DNA of 64,000 nucleotides. Source: Pocillopora verrucosa. Lineage: Eukaryota; Cnidaria; Anthozoa; Scleractinia; Pocilloporidae. A program made the position numbers and the translations under genes. The stretch spans positions 29,123,592-29,187,591 of the forward strand of contig NC_089314.1 in the NCBI RefSeq assembly GCF_036669915.1, written 5' to 3'. The notes under the pieces were generated by a model that saw only the letters and a list, made by a program, of their open reading frames with translations, had not been told where the DNA came from and made no database searches. Of this stretch, positions 24,605-36,833 are shown piece by piece (the stretch's first letter is position 1; each line of letters begins with the position of its first letter).

Positions 24605-25280
24605 CCCTGCTCAGTTCAGTTCAGTTTGTATTTATTTAAAGAAATATAAGGTTTACAAAACTTCATGTCCTGCAAATAGCTACAATGCTAATCTAGGCAG
24701 GACAAGACTTTAACTAAAGGCGTTATTAAATTACATAAGAAAAAGAAAAGAAGAAATACAAAAACATACAGAAAGAAACACCTTACATATAAATTCAAGT
24801 ACAACTAAAATTACAACTAGAGGTATATACAATATATCAGGTTAACTTCACAAAATATTCTATTAAAAAATTAACATTCAAATAATTATCTTCATTACCT
24901 AGAACATTAAGGAGTAGTGATTTAATTTTTTTACGAAAATTAGAAACGTTGAGAGTCTTAACAGAAAGTGGAATAGAATTCCAAATAGACACCGATTCTA
25001 GTAAAAGATTTTTTCATTTTTTCAGTTCTAGAGAATTTGACAGAGAAGCATTCTTTTGCAGATAATCGCGTATTATAATGATGTTCTGTATTGATTTTCG
25101 CAAACTTATCGAGAAGACTTTTAGGAGCTGTCTTAGCATGAACGTCATACATTAAATAGCTTAACCGTTGAAAGAACAAAGACTGCAAAGGAAGGCAGTT
25201 TGATTCAATAAAAAAAGGGATTGCATGGTCTCTGGGTTTAGAAAAATAAATCAGAGATTCAAAAGCTTTGCACATTGCTT
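24605..25280 (-). pseudogene. 3' fragment of a non-LTR retrotransposon (LINE)
   Basis: The frame from 25275 down to 24958 encodes the region after the reverse transcriptase of CR1/L2/Rex-type LINEs: YLMYDVHAKTAPKSLLDKF, HHYNTRLSAKE, FSRTEKMKKSFTRIG. After a frameshift near 24975 it continues as IWNSIPLSVKTLNVSNFRKK in another frame. The 3' UTR follows and ends in short tandem units (CAGTT-type on the plus strand at 24606-24622), as such LINEs often do instead of poly-A. It is 5'-truncated and dead. Confidence 0.7.
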
Positions 25281-25691
25281 AATAAATTAATAAACAGGCT
25301 GGCTCTTTGAATTCTGTTCCCTAATTGGCTACCAGAGCAGGCAGAAAGGGCTTGGGTTACCCACTATGATCACCAAGAAAAGAATTTGGTGGCCTATTTA
25401 CATAATCTGGAATAGCTGAAAAACTCCTATTTTTACAAGATATATCTTTTCCAGTAGGTCTTACTGCTTGGGAATCTTAAAATGCATGTTAAGGATGATA
25501 AAAAACACTAAAAGTTTCATTACAAGTTATATTGCAATTCTTTTGAACAATAGAAAGATAAATCCATCATCAAAAAAGCTTTTTTAAGTCAGATGACAGG
25601 GAATTGGCCTTACACAAAAACAATTTGCCAAAATCCAGCCATATTGACTCCACACTTGGCTAACAACACATATATATTTCATGTGTAATAA

Positions 25692-27017
25692 CTAACAGCA
25701 ACGACTTGATGGTGCAGGATTTTGTTCTGTGTTCCTCTGCTTTACCTTGACCTTTTCAAATGCATTCTGTAAATTACTAGGTTCTGCATTTTGTACCAAA
25801 TATTCTGCCACAGACTGTATAAGCTCTCTAATTCCAGTATCTGTCTTTGCAGATGTTTCAGCCTTATGTTGAAATTTGCAATGAGGTAAGCCTTTCTCTA
25901 TGTGATTACAAAGTATTTTTTCAGCATCTTCTATTTCTACACTCCAACACTCTTGATCAATCTTATTACGTACTAATACCATGGCAGCACCATTAGTATG
26001 CTTTTTAGCATCTTCGTAGTAGGTCTCAATTTGATATAAGGATTCTGTTTCATCGCAGTCATAAACCAAGAGCACAGCATGACTTCCCTGGTAGTGCGGT
26101 CTAGTCAAAGCCTTATGTCTCTCCATTCCAGCTGTGTCCCACAGGTGAATCTAACAAATCAGTCAAACAAGAAACAAAATTACCCTTCACAAATTGAAAT
26201 TAATTCAAAACAAATGTTCTGTTGTCTAAAGTTTCTTTGGAGAGGTAAGATAGGGAAAGGCTAACAACAAATTTATTTAATTTAATCATGATGAGATTCC
26301 TTTACATGAATAAACAACCCCAAAAAATGTGCCTTGCTATCAGGCTGCACAGCTCATTTGTTAGAACTAAACCCAACTAATATCAGGGAGGCAGGGGTTT
26401 GACTTTCATCAAAGCCTGAATTTTTTTCAGACTTCTTTTCTGCAATTTCTTCTTTTGCACCTCACCCACAAGAGTCATTTCTCCACATTCAGCCTTCCAA
26501 TTACCTATGTTACTCAATGACAGAATAGCTAGGCAAGAGACTTGTATGTAAGATTTATCATTGAGTGTTTCGACAACTTGAGAGCTACCTCAACATATGT
26601 ACCTTAAAAATAATTTGGTCATGTGTTCTGAACTCTACCCCTTCTGTGATTAAAAAGACATTACCACATACAAAAAAATCGTATTCGTATCCACCCTTTC
26701 TCTAACTTCACCACAGACATGCATGTTTTAACTGAAAGAAGATATGAAGTATCATCTTCCCTTGCGCAAAACGATACGGCGATCACTAGAACCGATCATT
26801 GCCTCCTATTCCTACACTTTGATTTATTTCTTACTATGATAGTTTTCTCTTTAACTTGGACTTCGACCTTGCTTTCTGGCAAGTGTTTAAATTCCAAGGT
26901 ATTCTTCTTGAAACCATTTCCAAGAACTCGATGAAAAATGGACGTTTTACCAACTCCACTCTTTCCACATAAAGCAACCTTGTACACATCTAGTTTCTCA
27001 CCGCCGCCTTCAGCCAT
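25692..27017 (-). CDS. Rab-like small GTPase 1 of a four-gene cluster
   Basis: Minus-strand exons 27017-26835 and 26150-25692 join at a phase-0 intron (ATCATA|GTAAGA ... TTGTTAG|ATT), giving 213 aa. Motifs in order: P-loop GKSGVGKTS (residues about 18-26), G3 WDTAGME just after the splice, G4 RNKID, G5 ETSAKT, and a C-terminal CC suited to geranylgeranylation, so a membrane-attached GTP switch. The G3 glutamine that positions the hydrolytic water is methionine. The switch I region (NTLEFKHLPES) lacks the usual T-x-G, so Mg2+ coordination and effector binding may be changed. It is divergent from standard Rab subfamilies and I do not assign one. It is divergently paired with gene 2 (1.86 kb between starts). 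The start is the first ATG, 17 codons before the P-loop. Confidence 0.85.
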
Positions 27018-28874
27018 ATCCAGATTTTCTAGTGAGAATTTGGTAACTCTCGATTATGAAAACGATAGATATTCACTTCGAAGCGTGTAGTATTTTCTGC
27101 CATATTGCAAAACAAAGAATATTCGTTCCCAGTCTACCGCTCTGATGACTTAGAAAACGGCAAGGATGCTAAGCTTGATCAGACCTTGTACTAACCTTTA
27201 CATCTGGGAAGGAAGATCAGACAATTAAATTACTGAGAGGTCGGTGAGTTACTATTTATTATATCAAAAAAGAAATAAGCTCCTCGACTAAGGGGTGACG
27301 AGCACGCGAAATCCAAGCGATTTTGCCGTTCTTTTGTGTAATGTTGTGTGAAAAATGTCTTCCTTCGCGTGACGTAAAAACTTGATATTTAACGCTGGGA
27401 AGTTACAATTTCTGGCACTGAGCATGCGATTGTGGAACTTTTGGTGCATTCCAGTCGCATTTTATGTCCAACCAATGGTTCGAGCTCATAGAGGTTTGAC
27501 ATACTCTTGTGGCCACGCTTAAGTCTTGTGACAGACGAATCGTGGTCTGATCATTAATTGGAATGAAACTTTATTTATTAAATAAATTAAATGTAATATA
27601 AGCATTATGCTTCTGAGTATTTTCATTGTGCAATTTGGCCAAGGTAACCTCTGGCAGAAGATTAATTAGGAAGAGCATAGAGAAGATGTTTAAAGTAATC
27701 AGTATGTGGGAGGGATGACAGGGTACTCTTCGGTCATTTCTGAACTGAATAAATTTTTTATACATACCCAACGTGTCTCAGCATGGACACACTATCATCA
27801 CCCTCTCTCCTTAAAGACAGAGATTTGAAACCGATTCTTAACTCCTTCAGAGGAAGATAATTATTTGAATCTTTTCAAAAAAATTTTTAGAATTCTAGCT
27901 ATAATATTCATGCTTTATCCAGTAAACAGGTAATGAGAATACCCAAACTTATCATGTAGAAGTTGTCATCTTGGTCTAACAAAAAACTCTTGTAACTGAT
28001 TTGCAAGGAAATGTTTAACAGCTAGAGGGGAGAATTAACTATCAGATCATGGGTTAAGCAAAGGGAGTGGAATTTAAGCTATTTACCTCCATTAAATGCA
28101 TGATTGGCATTTCATTTCTCCAGGCTTTATTAATTTGTTATCAGCCACTGGAAAATATGTTCACAGCTAGACAATATTAAACTGATGAAATACCAAATTC
28201 TCTTAATTAATTTGAATAGAAGAGATTAGTAGCTTGAGGGGGTTTAAAAAATGAAAACTTAATAAACAATCTCCCTTGATTGCTATGTTTGACAACAACG
28301 CAACATGTTATGTTTTTGTCATTGTGTTTATTTAAAAAGATTTTTAGTATACTTGTGCTGGGAATATTTCATTTTTACTTACTCTGCTTTATTTTTCCTT
28401 TATTAATGGATTTATGGAGGTTTTGCCCAATTAAAATGTCATCCCTTACCATCTTTGCATGTTGTGCCCTTGATAGTAAGACAAATTACTCCTACCTTTG
28501 CCTGTTTTCTCCTTACAGCAGAAGATATTGTTTTTCTATTGAAATCATATTAAGTTTCAATAAACATACAAGGAAACAAGTTGAAAGACTCAGGGACAGA
28601 CTGATAAAGGTTGGGACAAACTTGTTTAAATTAAGGGGTGAACTTGGAATCAGGGAAAACCCCCAGATACCTCATTAGTGTTGTTACAATTTATGCAAAA
28701 GTTCTGAAGGGTTCATTAGTGACAGATTGATTGAATTTCTTTTTGTAGCAAAGATGACCTAAACTTAGGTGGTACATGCACTTCCAAGAAGATTTGTTTC
28801 GCAGTCAGGCTACTTGATCAGTTCATCTCAGTCCTATTGGTGAGAAAATTTTATGTTGGAGTGTAGAGTCTGCT
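27018..28874. other. Divergent intergenic region of GTPases 1 and 2
   Basis: No gene seen. It must hold both promoters. Part of a TTAA-type MITE (about 27915-28060, with AACAGGTAATGAGAATACCC) is recognisable by similarity to the copy at 17165. The remainder is AT-rich with no assignable sites. Confidence 0.45.
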
Positions 28875-31072
28875 ATGGTCAACACTTACAAAGTAGTACT
28901 ATGTGGCAAGACCGGAGTAGGAAAGACTTCCATTTTTCAGCGAATGTGTGGATCAAAAGGCACACTGAAAAGTGGAAAAGCTGTTCAAAAGACAATGATG
29001 AATCACGAGCGTCAAGTGATAGTTAAAATAGATGACAGTGATGACACAGTTCAGGTATGGCTCTACCAAGGAAAATTAGTCATTATCTTGTATGTTCTAG
29101 CTAAAATTGGTTTTGAAAAGTTCTTTAATTTTTCATTTGCCTTTGAACTAAAAATAATGGATGGGTCATTTGTTATGGGAACGAAAAGGTGGATTGGCTG
29201 GTGCAGTTTCATAATGCCTGCTCCCCCCTCTTAGAGTGGGGTTTTGTTGGTCCGTCCAGTGTTTTCTGCTTTTGTAGAAAGGAAAATAGAACACACAGAA
29301 AACATGACTGTTCAGAAATGGTTTCAGAATTTTATGTAGCCCCTAATTTTCAGGCACACCAAAAAAACATGACTCCTTTCCAGTTGCTCTGGTTCACCCA
29401 TCCCCCCAATAATGAATGACCATACCCCAAGTGCATTTGTAATAAAAGAAGTTGACACGCTTGGCTGAAAAAACTTTCATTACAAAAACAGATATTTGTT
29501 TCTCTAAATCCAAAGTAAAATGTTCCACCCTCTCCTCATACCTTGCCCCCCTTGCCATTTCTGATCTTGCCTACATTAGGAACAAAGCATTAAGTTCAGG
29601 GGGAAAACAAAATTTCAGTTGTTTTAACCTGTAACTCCCATAAGTGACAAAGACATAGTTTCTCCTTACAATGTCAATACGATATCAAGTCGAAAAGTGA
29701 TGAGAATAAAGAAAAATATCAATTAGGCAATTAATAGTTGATCCAATCCCAAATTCTCTGAGCTATCATCCTAAGATTGGATGGCACACAATAAGGAAAA
29801 TTACTTTTGAGATCTTAGGAGTGAAAGCATGAAGGGAAAAGGGGAAATTAAATTGGCAAGGGGTGTACACAAAAATCGGTTAGTGTCACCCCTTCATTCA
29901 TCACTTTAATTTATTGTTTTAAATATTGTATAGTAGTCTGCTACTATTTTAAAGGAAGATGCCTTGTCATGATTGGCTGACAATTCCCTGTCACAATCAA
30001 CTCAAAAATAACAAATTTAAAGAAAAAGATTGGCATGAATGAGTGCCAAATCAAAGTCAACAAAACAATTTGATATTTGGAGAGGGGAGCAAAGGGGTAT
30101 CATGATGAATCTAAGAAAAATTCACATGTCACATATACAAACAGTATTTCACCCATCTTGGTTGTATATTATGGGAAAACTTTATATCGCACCTTTCCTC
30201 ATCTTTCTGTAAAATTAATGCATCATATTAATTAATTTTGGTCTTAATTATGCATGACACATCAACCCTTTGCCAACCTCTTTGAGTACTATGAAGGAAA
30301 CACCTCTATTGAATTCTTTCAGAAGAGGGATGTATGGGACCATGGCTTTCATTTGGAGCATTGGCATCAGGCACACTGTACAGTATCAGCATTTACACCA
30401 GCAGACACAACTATCCACATTCCCTCTTGGTTATATTACCAACAAATACAATTAACCTCAATTCTTTCTGCTCGCATAGGTTGTTGATTCAAATAGCCTG
30501 CACCAGCACCCCAATCAATGATAAACTTGTACAACATGTCAAAATATGTGTTCTTTTTTTTTTTCAATTGCCAGTTTAATCTATGGGACACTGTTGGACT
30601 CGAAGAATATGCCCAGTTAACAAGGTCTCAGTTCTTGTTGAGCCAAGCTGTTCTGTTTGTGTACAGTGCAGATGATAGGGATTCTCTCAAACAAGTAGCT
30701 GACCTGCTACAATTGGCCAAAATTAATGCACAGGGAGCTTGCTTTATTTTGATTACAAACAAAATTGACATGACAGAAACTGTCAGTGCAGATGACATCA
30801 GTGAGTGTTTTCCAAACAATCCTTTCACACTTACATTTAGAACTTCTGCTTTAACTGGTGATGGTATCCAGGAAATGGTACAATCAGTGGCTCGGCATTT
30901 GTTCCGGAAAGCCACACCCATGAAATCAATAGGTCGCCATACTCCACGTGGTGGAGGTGCAAGCTTTAACAACTCCAGCACTCATTGCAATAATGGGTCA
31001 TTGGAAGTTATACAGTTGAATATAGAAGAGAAACAGGTACCTCGTAGGAAAAAGAAATGCTGCCATCATTAA
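28875..31072 (+). CDS. Rab-like small GTPase 2 of the cluster, most divergent member
   Basis: Exons 28875-29054 and 30575-31072 join at a phase-0 intron (CAG|GTATGG ... TTGCCAG|TTT), giving 225 aa. The P-loop is GKTGVGKTS, G3 is WDTVGLEE, G4 is TNKID, G5 is RTSALT, and the C terminus is basic with KKKCCHH, a CCxx-type prenylation motif. G3 differs from consensus at two places: alanine to valine (DTVG) and glutamine to leucine. Leucine at this site blocks GTP hydrolysis in Ras and Rab (Q61L/Q67L), which is established. The switch I stretch (SGKAVQKTMMNHERQ) has no T-x-G. A signalling role locked in the GTP state, or a pseudo-GTPase, is inferred. The intact frame and clean splice sites argue for a functional gene. 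Confidence 0.83.
29624..29835. repeat. TTAA-type MITE copy 2, in the intron of GTPase 2
   Basis: The left end TTAACCTGTAACTCCCA and the block TTTCTCCTTACAATGTCAAT match the copy at 17165. The right end (GATCTTAGGAGTGAAAGC) is degenerate and lacks TTAA. Confidence 0.45.
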
Positions 31073-32184
31073 AACAATAGCAAACTTTGTAGACAAAATT
31101 ATTGGTGAAAATGTTGTTCATTGAAGAATTCTGTGGTTGCTTCAGTACAGATCTCTCAGCTAAATCTCAATGGTCTGAGCTATTTCTTTAGAAAGAGAGA
31201 ATTTTTTTTGTTACTTTACACTACTCTTGTGCAATTACATGACTGTACATTTTTTAATTAAAAATCCAAGTATGTCTCCTACAATATGGATGAACAAATG
31301 AATATGGAAGTGATCCTTGCAGTTATGAACACTACTTAAGAAGTAGTGAAAATAAATTGAGGACTATAGAGGATTTGAACTCATTACCTCCACAATACCA
31401 CAGTGCAGCACTCTAAGATGGCTACCTTACTCGTTTCTCCAACTGCAATTCACATATGATTTTCATATATTTACAGTCATGAATGAACAATTGGATTTTT
31501 CTGGCAGATTTTGTTAGTTCTCAGATGTATAACCCTTTTTGCCTTAACATTAGTTTGTCTTAACATCAGTATACAATTTCTCCATATACTGTTCTCTATA
31601 CATTTCCTAGTAGTAGTACTGAGTAGGACAATTATGGCATTGCTATATGATTCAGTGGTGATACAGTGATGAGAAATTGGATGCTTGTCACTCTAAGGGA
31701 TTTGAGGCTTAATTTGGTACTCAACCTGGGATTCATGTTGTTGAATAGAAAAACAGCCTTGAACATCATATCAGAGATTAGAATCTATAAGTATTTTCAC
31801 TAGAGGGTTTTGTACATATAACTGGTGGTGAAGGTGTCTTAAAGAAATAAACAATGCAAAAAACATAAAAATTCAAAAGCAAAAACAAAAGAAATATTCA
31901 GTTTTATGAATATTTGTTTGAAGGACATGCATTGTCAACCTTTAAATTTGTTTTTATTGTAATTCACTACAAGTCATGCCAGGATTTACTTTCATTGTTG
32001 TCTGTTTATGTGAAATTTTACTATAAAAAGAAACAATTTATAGAACAGAAATCATTTTCATCTTGTATCTTTCATCTTTTATTTTGTATACATAATACCT
32101 TGATAAACACTGGAAAGAGAAAACAATGTTGTTGTTGTCTTTTATGTTGTTGATCTTATGGTTGACAATTATAGACTGTACCAC

Positions 32185-32468
32185 CAGGGTTTGTATGGGT
32201 CTTGGAAAACCTGGAAAGCTGTGGAATTTTATTTTGACATTTTCCAAGACTGGAAAGTCCTGGAAAAAGACTACGGGTCTTGGAAAGTCCAGGAAATCTG
32301 CTTAGTTGAGCAATAAAGTTTTCAGAATATACATAATATGAAATGTACATAGACCATAAGGAGAATTTATGTTGAAGTCTTGGGAATGAAAGGGTCAAAG
32401 GTGAAATTTGGGCCCTAAAAAATCACTCAGAGGACTGGAATAGTCCTTGAAAAAAGGTACAAACCCTG
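32185..32468. mobile_element. 284-bp miniature inverted-repeat element with 6-bp target duplication
   Basis: The ends CAGGGTTTGTA (32185-32195) and TACAAACCCTG (32458-32468) are perfect 11-bp inverted repeats. They are flanked by a direct 6-bp duplication, TACCAC, at 32179-32184 and 32469-32474. The interior repeats the motif CTTGGAAA/GTCCTGGAAA several times in both orientations. CAG-starting ends fit the hAT superfamily, some clades of which are reported to make 5- or 6-bp duplications. The superfamily is an inference. Confidence 0.72.
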
Positions 32469-32820
32469 TACCACCCATCACTCCTGTCTGGTGCTTATTA
32501 CTTGACAACAATACTTAGTAGGGCACATTTAAAACAACTAATTCACAATGTCAAACCTGACTGTTAGAGGGAAAGGAAAATTTCAAAACAAGCCAGTGAG
32601 AATTGAAAGTAAATGGCAGCAAACCGTGAGAAGGAGAAAATGAGGTTAGTGAAGAAGTGGCAATTTGTGTACATTCTGCACCTTTTTGGTTGAGAAGGTA
32701 GCAGAAGTATCCTAAATAATGTCAGAGTAAAGTAATAAAAACAAATCTTTGAAATGCTTGACAACTTTCAAAACTTATGTGAAAAAACTTCCCTGTCACT
32801 ATTTCTCAATGCAGTCAAGT

Positions 32821-33031
32821 TTAACCCTTCAACTACCGGACCAAATTTGTAATTCTCCTTTCTGTCAACCCTACGATTCTCATGATGTTAGTTCAGAGAA
32901 TTGAGTATTGTATCTACTAATTATCCCAAAATTTGTATTTTTCTTTATTCTCATCACATATCTGGTTGATATTGTATTGATGTTGTAAAGAGAAGTTCTG
33001 TCTTGGTCACTTCTGAGGGTTGAAGGGTTAA
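32821..33031. mobile_element. TTAA-type MITE copy 3, well preserved
   Basis: TTAA at 32821-32824 and 33028-33031 flanks a 203-bp element. Its ends CCCTTCAACTAC and GGGTTGAAGGG are inverted repeats. It lies opposite in orientation to the copies at 17165 and 29624. Non-coding. Confidence 0.68.
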
Positions 33032-35388
33032 TTTAACTACTCAACATACTTGACTGAGATGTGAATAAGACTTTGTCCTGGTTCTACTGAATGCAAAAAA
33101 AAATCAGACATTGGGCTCTTTTCAATCGATTGTCACAAAACCAAAGTACCGGTCATCACAAATACCCATCAGAACAAGGAAATGTCACAAGGAGGCAGGT
33201 CATGAGCAGCTAAGTCACAACTGGTTTCAGTTTTCCATCTGACTGGTTGTTAGGTTACTGAAGAGGCAAGGGTGTGCTTTCAAACAACACTCTTTGTAAT
33301 AACAAATGGTTTACTATACCTCTCGTTAATCATATTGGTGCCAAAAAATTACTCAATCCAGTAAATATTAAATTTCTTTTCTGTTTTCAAACAGGAAGAC
33401 AGGAAGAATCTAAAAGTTATTTAGTTATCACTTGTACCTTTTTTTTCATACATATACATACCTTCATTTATGGAAAAAAATATATATATTTTGATGGTGG
33501 ACACTGAAGACTACCAGGCAGATTTAATTACAGTAATAATTGTTTCACTAAAAATGACCTCAAAACATCATTAAATATTGCTAACTTTATTTCATATGAC
33601 AATCATTGATGATGTACAATTAGGATTTACGGTATAACTCACTTTCCACGGAAGAAAAGCCAACAATTATAAACTCTAGCTCTTTAAAATAAAAAAATCC
33701 AAATCTAATATTAAAACATTTCACTAATATGACAATCTAAAAATTGCTTTTATTTTAAAATATTCTTACAGAATCCCAAATTTAATTCACAAATATTTTG
33801 AATTCCAAAATTTTTACATTAGTAAACAACATGACATTTTTATTAATTGGAAGAAATATTAGTAAGGCTGGTTTGTTAAAATAAGAGTGTTTCTATCACC
33901 TTGGAAAGATGCTGGTTCATCAACCAAAAATTCACATTTCAATCCCACTTAATAAGATTTATTGTTTTATTGCTATCAATACACATAGCTTGAAAGGTAT
34001 AATTTCAAATTATTGTTTTGGGTAATATTTGCAATAAAAGGAAACAAAACTCTTCTCTATAAGAGTTGTAGTTCAGTTACCCTATGCTATAATTAAAGCT
34101 CTACAATAACAAATAATCTTGTCAGCAACATGAGCTTTTAGTGAGAGAAGAAAAAAAATTAGGCCTGTCAATCAAACATTGACATCCATGGTTGCAATTA
34201 CATAAATTTTGGTTGTACTAAAGAGGAATGAGCTGTGCTAAAGCATAATACATATTAAATGCTTCAGAACCAGCCTATTTTAAGTTTAAATCTTTTTATT
34301 TAACAACAAAATTTGAGTCCATGGGAAATCCCTTTTAGGGTGACCCAGTACCAGGCAAACCCATTATGCAAGTCCAAAGAAATCACGAAAAAAAAAAAAC
34401 AAAAAAACATTGGTGCTGAACAGAACTTGCTGACAAACTTTTACTGTTATTTCTCTGACTTGTATGCACACTGTCTAAACCAGGAAGAGTGTGCTTTAAA
34501 TCTAACACAAATTTCAAAAGTAGGTTTGCATAAGGCTAGTAGGCTGGTCATGGCTGTTACAAACCAATTTATGAAAAAGTTGAGACAAAAGTCTCTTCAG
34601 AAAACTCATCTCTAAGTTGAATATTTTAAATGTTTATAGTTTCAGAATAAACTTTGCAATGTTAAGGAATCCTTAATCATCTGTGCTCCTTTCGGCTTAT
34701 ATCCATTCTATTCTTTACTATTTTATACTATATAGAAATACTCTATGGTTTCCTTACAGTTGAAGAAAATTTGTCAACTGCAGAGAATGCTTCATGCATT
34801 GTAATGCACCTTCTTGTTAAAGGTAAGAAAAAGTTAATTAGTCTCTAATTAGGAGAACCCCATCCACACTAATCTGTAATTGTTTGAAATGCAACGTTTT
34901 TCTCATTTTCAAAACAATTTGTGCCCACACATGGCATCATACACATGTATAAGATGAACCAACTTGAAAATAATACCTTTTAAATGATAACCCTCAGGCA
35001 TAATAATTTGCTATTATGAGCCTGTGAAATAAAAAATTGGTGCCATCTCAGATAACTTTGCTTGAAGACAGGCAATTTGGTGAGAAATAAGCCCAAGTAA
35101 TGAGACAAGAGAGTGAAACACCTGTCGTCCATCTTGAATAAGTTTATAATATTGTGCAGAGTGTATTGAAACTGATAGTGTGATGTCAGCATTTTTGAAA
35201 AGTTCCATTTTCTTCCTTCCACACATACAAGCAATTAAGCAGCATTTTCAAAAAGTTCCACTCTGGAAAGCACTTTTCAAAAGTTCCATTTTCATCAAAT
35301 ACATGTGGATAAAAGCCATATTCGTAAAGAAAAAGCTGTGTTTTCAAATGAAAACTGATACATGTGGACGAGGCCTAGGACTCTAATA

Positions 35389-36833
35389 TCATGAACAGCA
35401 ACCATTTTTCCACTGCCGTACCATGGGTTGAGGGGCCTCTAACTCCAAACCTTTGTTTGATGAGTCTTTGTCAATTCCTTTTTGTACTAACAGCTTAGCA
35501 ATGGCATTAAAAGCATCTTGAATACCTTCCCCTGTCTTTGCTGACATGAGCATGTTAAGTTTGCAATCATTTGCATTGTTAAACATCTCAATTGTTTCAT
35601 TAGATATCTGACTGTTAAGGTCTTTTTTATTGCCAACAAGTATCTTTATAGCATTGGGAGAATATTCTTCCAGATCCCGTATCCAGTGGCCTAAATAGTG
35701 TAATGATGAAGGTTCGTCCACACTGTACACAAAAATTGCTGCATGAGACCCACGGTAATAGTTATTGGTTATCGTCCGAAATCTTTCCACTCCAGCCGTG
35801 TCCCAGACACCAAGCTGTGAACAAAGAAATAAGACTGAAAGATTAGAAGGATTATTCTCAAGGTTCTTTGTACATATCAGCACTCCAAGTCGCAGTTGTT
35901 TTCATTGCCATGGCATAATTAAAACTGACAGTTACATTACTGTGTGCTTATGGTACACAGTGAAGTTTGAAATACAAAGTGAGAACAATATTTATGAATC
36001 CATACAGTGAGTCAGATGGGTTTGGAAAACACTTTATATTTCTGCAGAATATCTTAGCATGACTGACATACATATATGTTCCTCTTCCTGTTTTAAGACT
36101 ATTTAACACAAGCTCAAAGAAAATAAAAGGTTTCAACTTTCATTTGCTCATGAAAATAATAGTAATCAGCCACAATTAACACAAATTTTTTACAACATGG
36201 AACAGTTTTAGATTTTGGCAAGCTCAGTTGACCAATAATGATAGTTATACATAATGATAATAGGACTAAGTGGAGTCCAATTCGGTCTGTAATCAAAGCA
36301 GTGATAAACGAAATCGAATGACTTAATTGTAAATATACCATAGTCATTTACAGCCAGTTAGGTACCGTTTTAATCTTTCTAATAAATTACCCATACGTCA
36401 GATTATCCCTGTAAACATTAGAATTAAGAAAGAATTAATGAACCGACACATTTGTTTTCATTAATAATCAGCTGATGGTCATAGGCTAAGGTGTCGGTAA
36501 ATCTTACAAACTAGCTATAGGATTCTCGCACTTAATATTATCTACTAACGCGACATTTTTCAAAACTGCAAAACTACAGTGCAAGTGGACCATTATTTTC
36601 CTTCTCAGTATGATTACATCATACACTACTATCTTGTTTTAAATACATACCGTAACTTGTTGATCGCCAACCTTCACGTAGAGAGAAAAACTGTCGATCC
36701 CCACTGTGGTTTTCCTTCGCTCGTCAAATATATTATCCTTGGAACGGTGAAAAATCGCTGTTTTTCCTACCCCAGCTTCGCCCAACAAGATTACTTTAAA
36801 GAGCGGACCTCTATCTGCAGACAATGCCGCCAT
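35389..36833 (-). CDS. Rab-like small GTPase 3 of the cluster
   Basis: Minus-strand exons 36833-36651 and 35814-35389 join at a phase-0 intron (GTTACG|GTATGT ... TTCACAG|CTT), giving 202 aa. It is the most Rab-like member: P-loop GEAGVGKTA, switch I RRKTTVGIDSFSLYVKV with the expected threonine and glycine, G3 WDTAGVERFRTITNNYYRG, G4 GNKKDL, G5 SAKTGEG and a C terminus of NGCCS for prenylation. The G3 glutamine is valine. Classical Rabs read WDTAGQERFRTIT at this place, so the change is confined to the catalytic residue. Its start lies 372 bp from that of gene 4 on the other strand, so the two probably share a promoter. Likely role: vesicle traffic or membrane signalling, inferred. Confidence 0.88.

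Larger units (their letters stand above)
31073..35388. other. Convergent intergenic region between GTPases 2 and 3
   Basis: No convincing gene. It holds two miniature elements (32185-32468 and 32821-33031), a degenerate copy of a related repeat at about 31535-31715, and long AT-rich stretches (33500-34300). At 34760-34822 a 63-bp stretch is open in one frame and flanked by good acceptor and donor sites, but it stands alone. At 35180-35370 repeated short motifs such as TTTTCAAAAGTTCCA suggest another worn repeat. Confidence 0.45.

Noticed and set aside
24605-25275. A host gene at this minus-strand ORF
   Set aside because: Its motifs (HHYNTR, IWNSIP in a shifted frame) are those of a LINE 3' end, and it is frameshifted.
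31345-31430. Possible further SINE (GGATTTGAACTC, resembling a B box on the minus strand)
   Set aside because: Only one box is recognisable and the body has no match within the window. Too weak to list.
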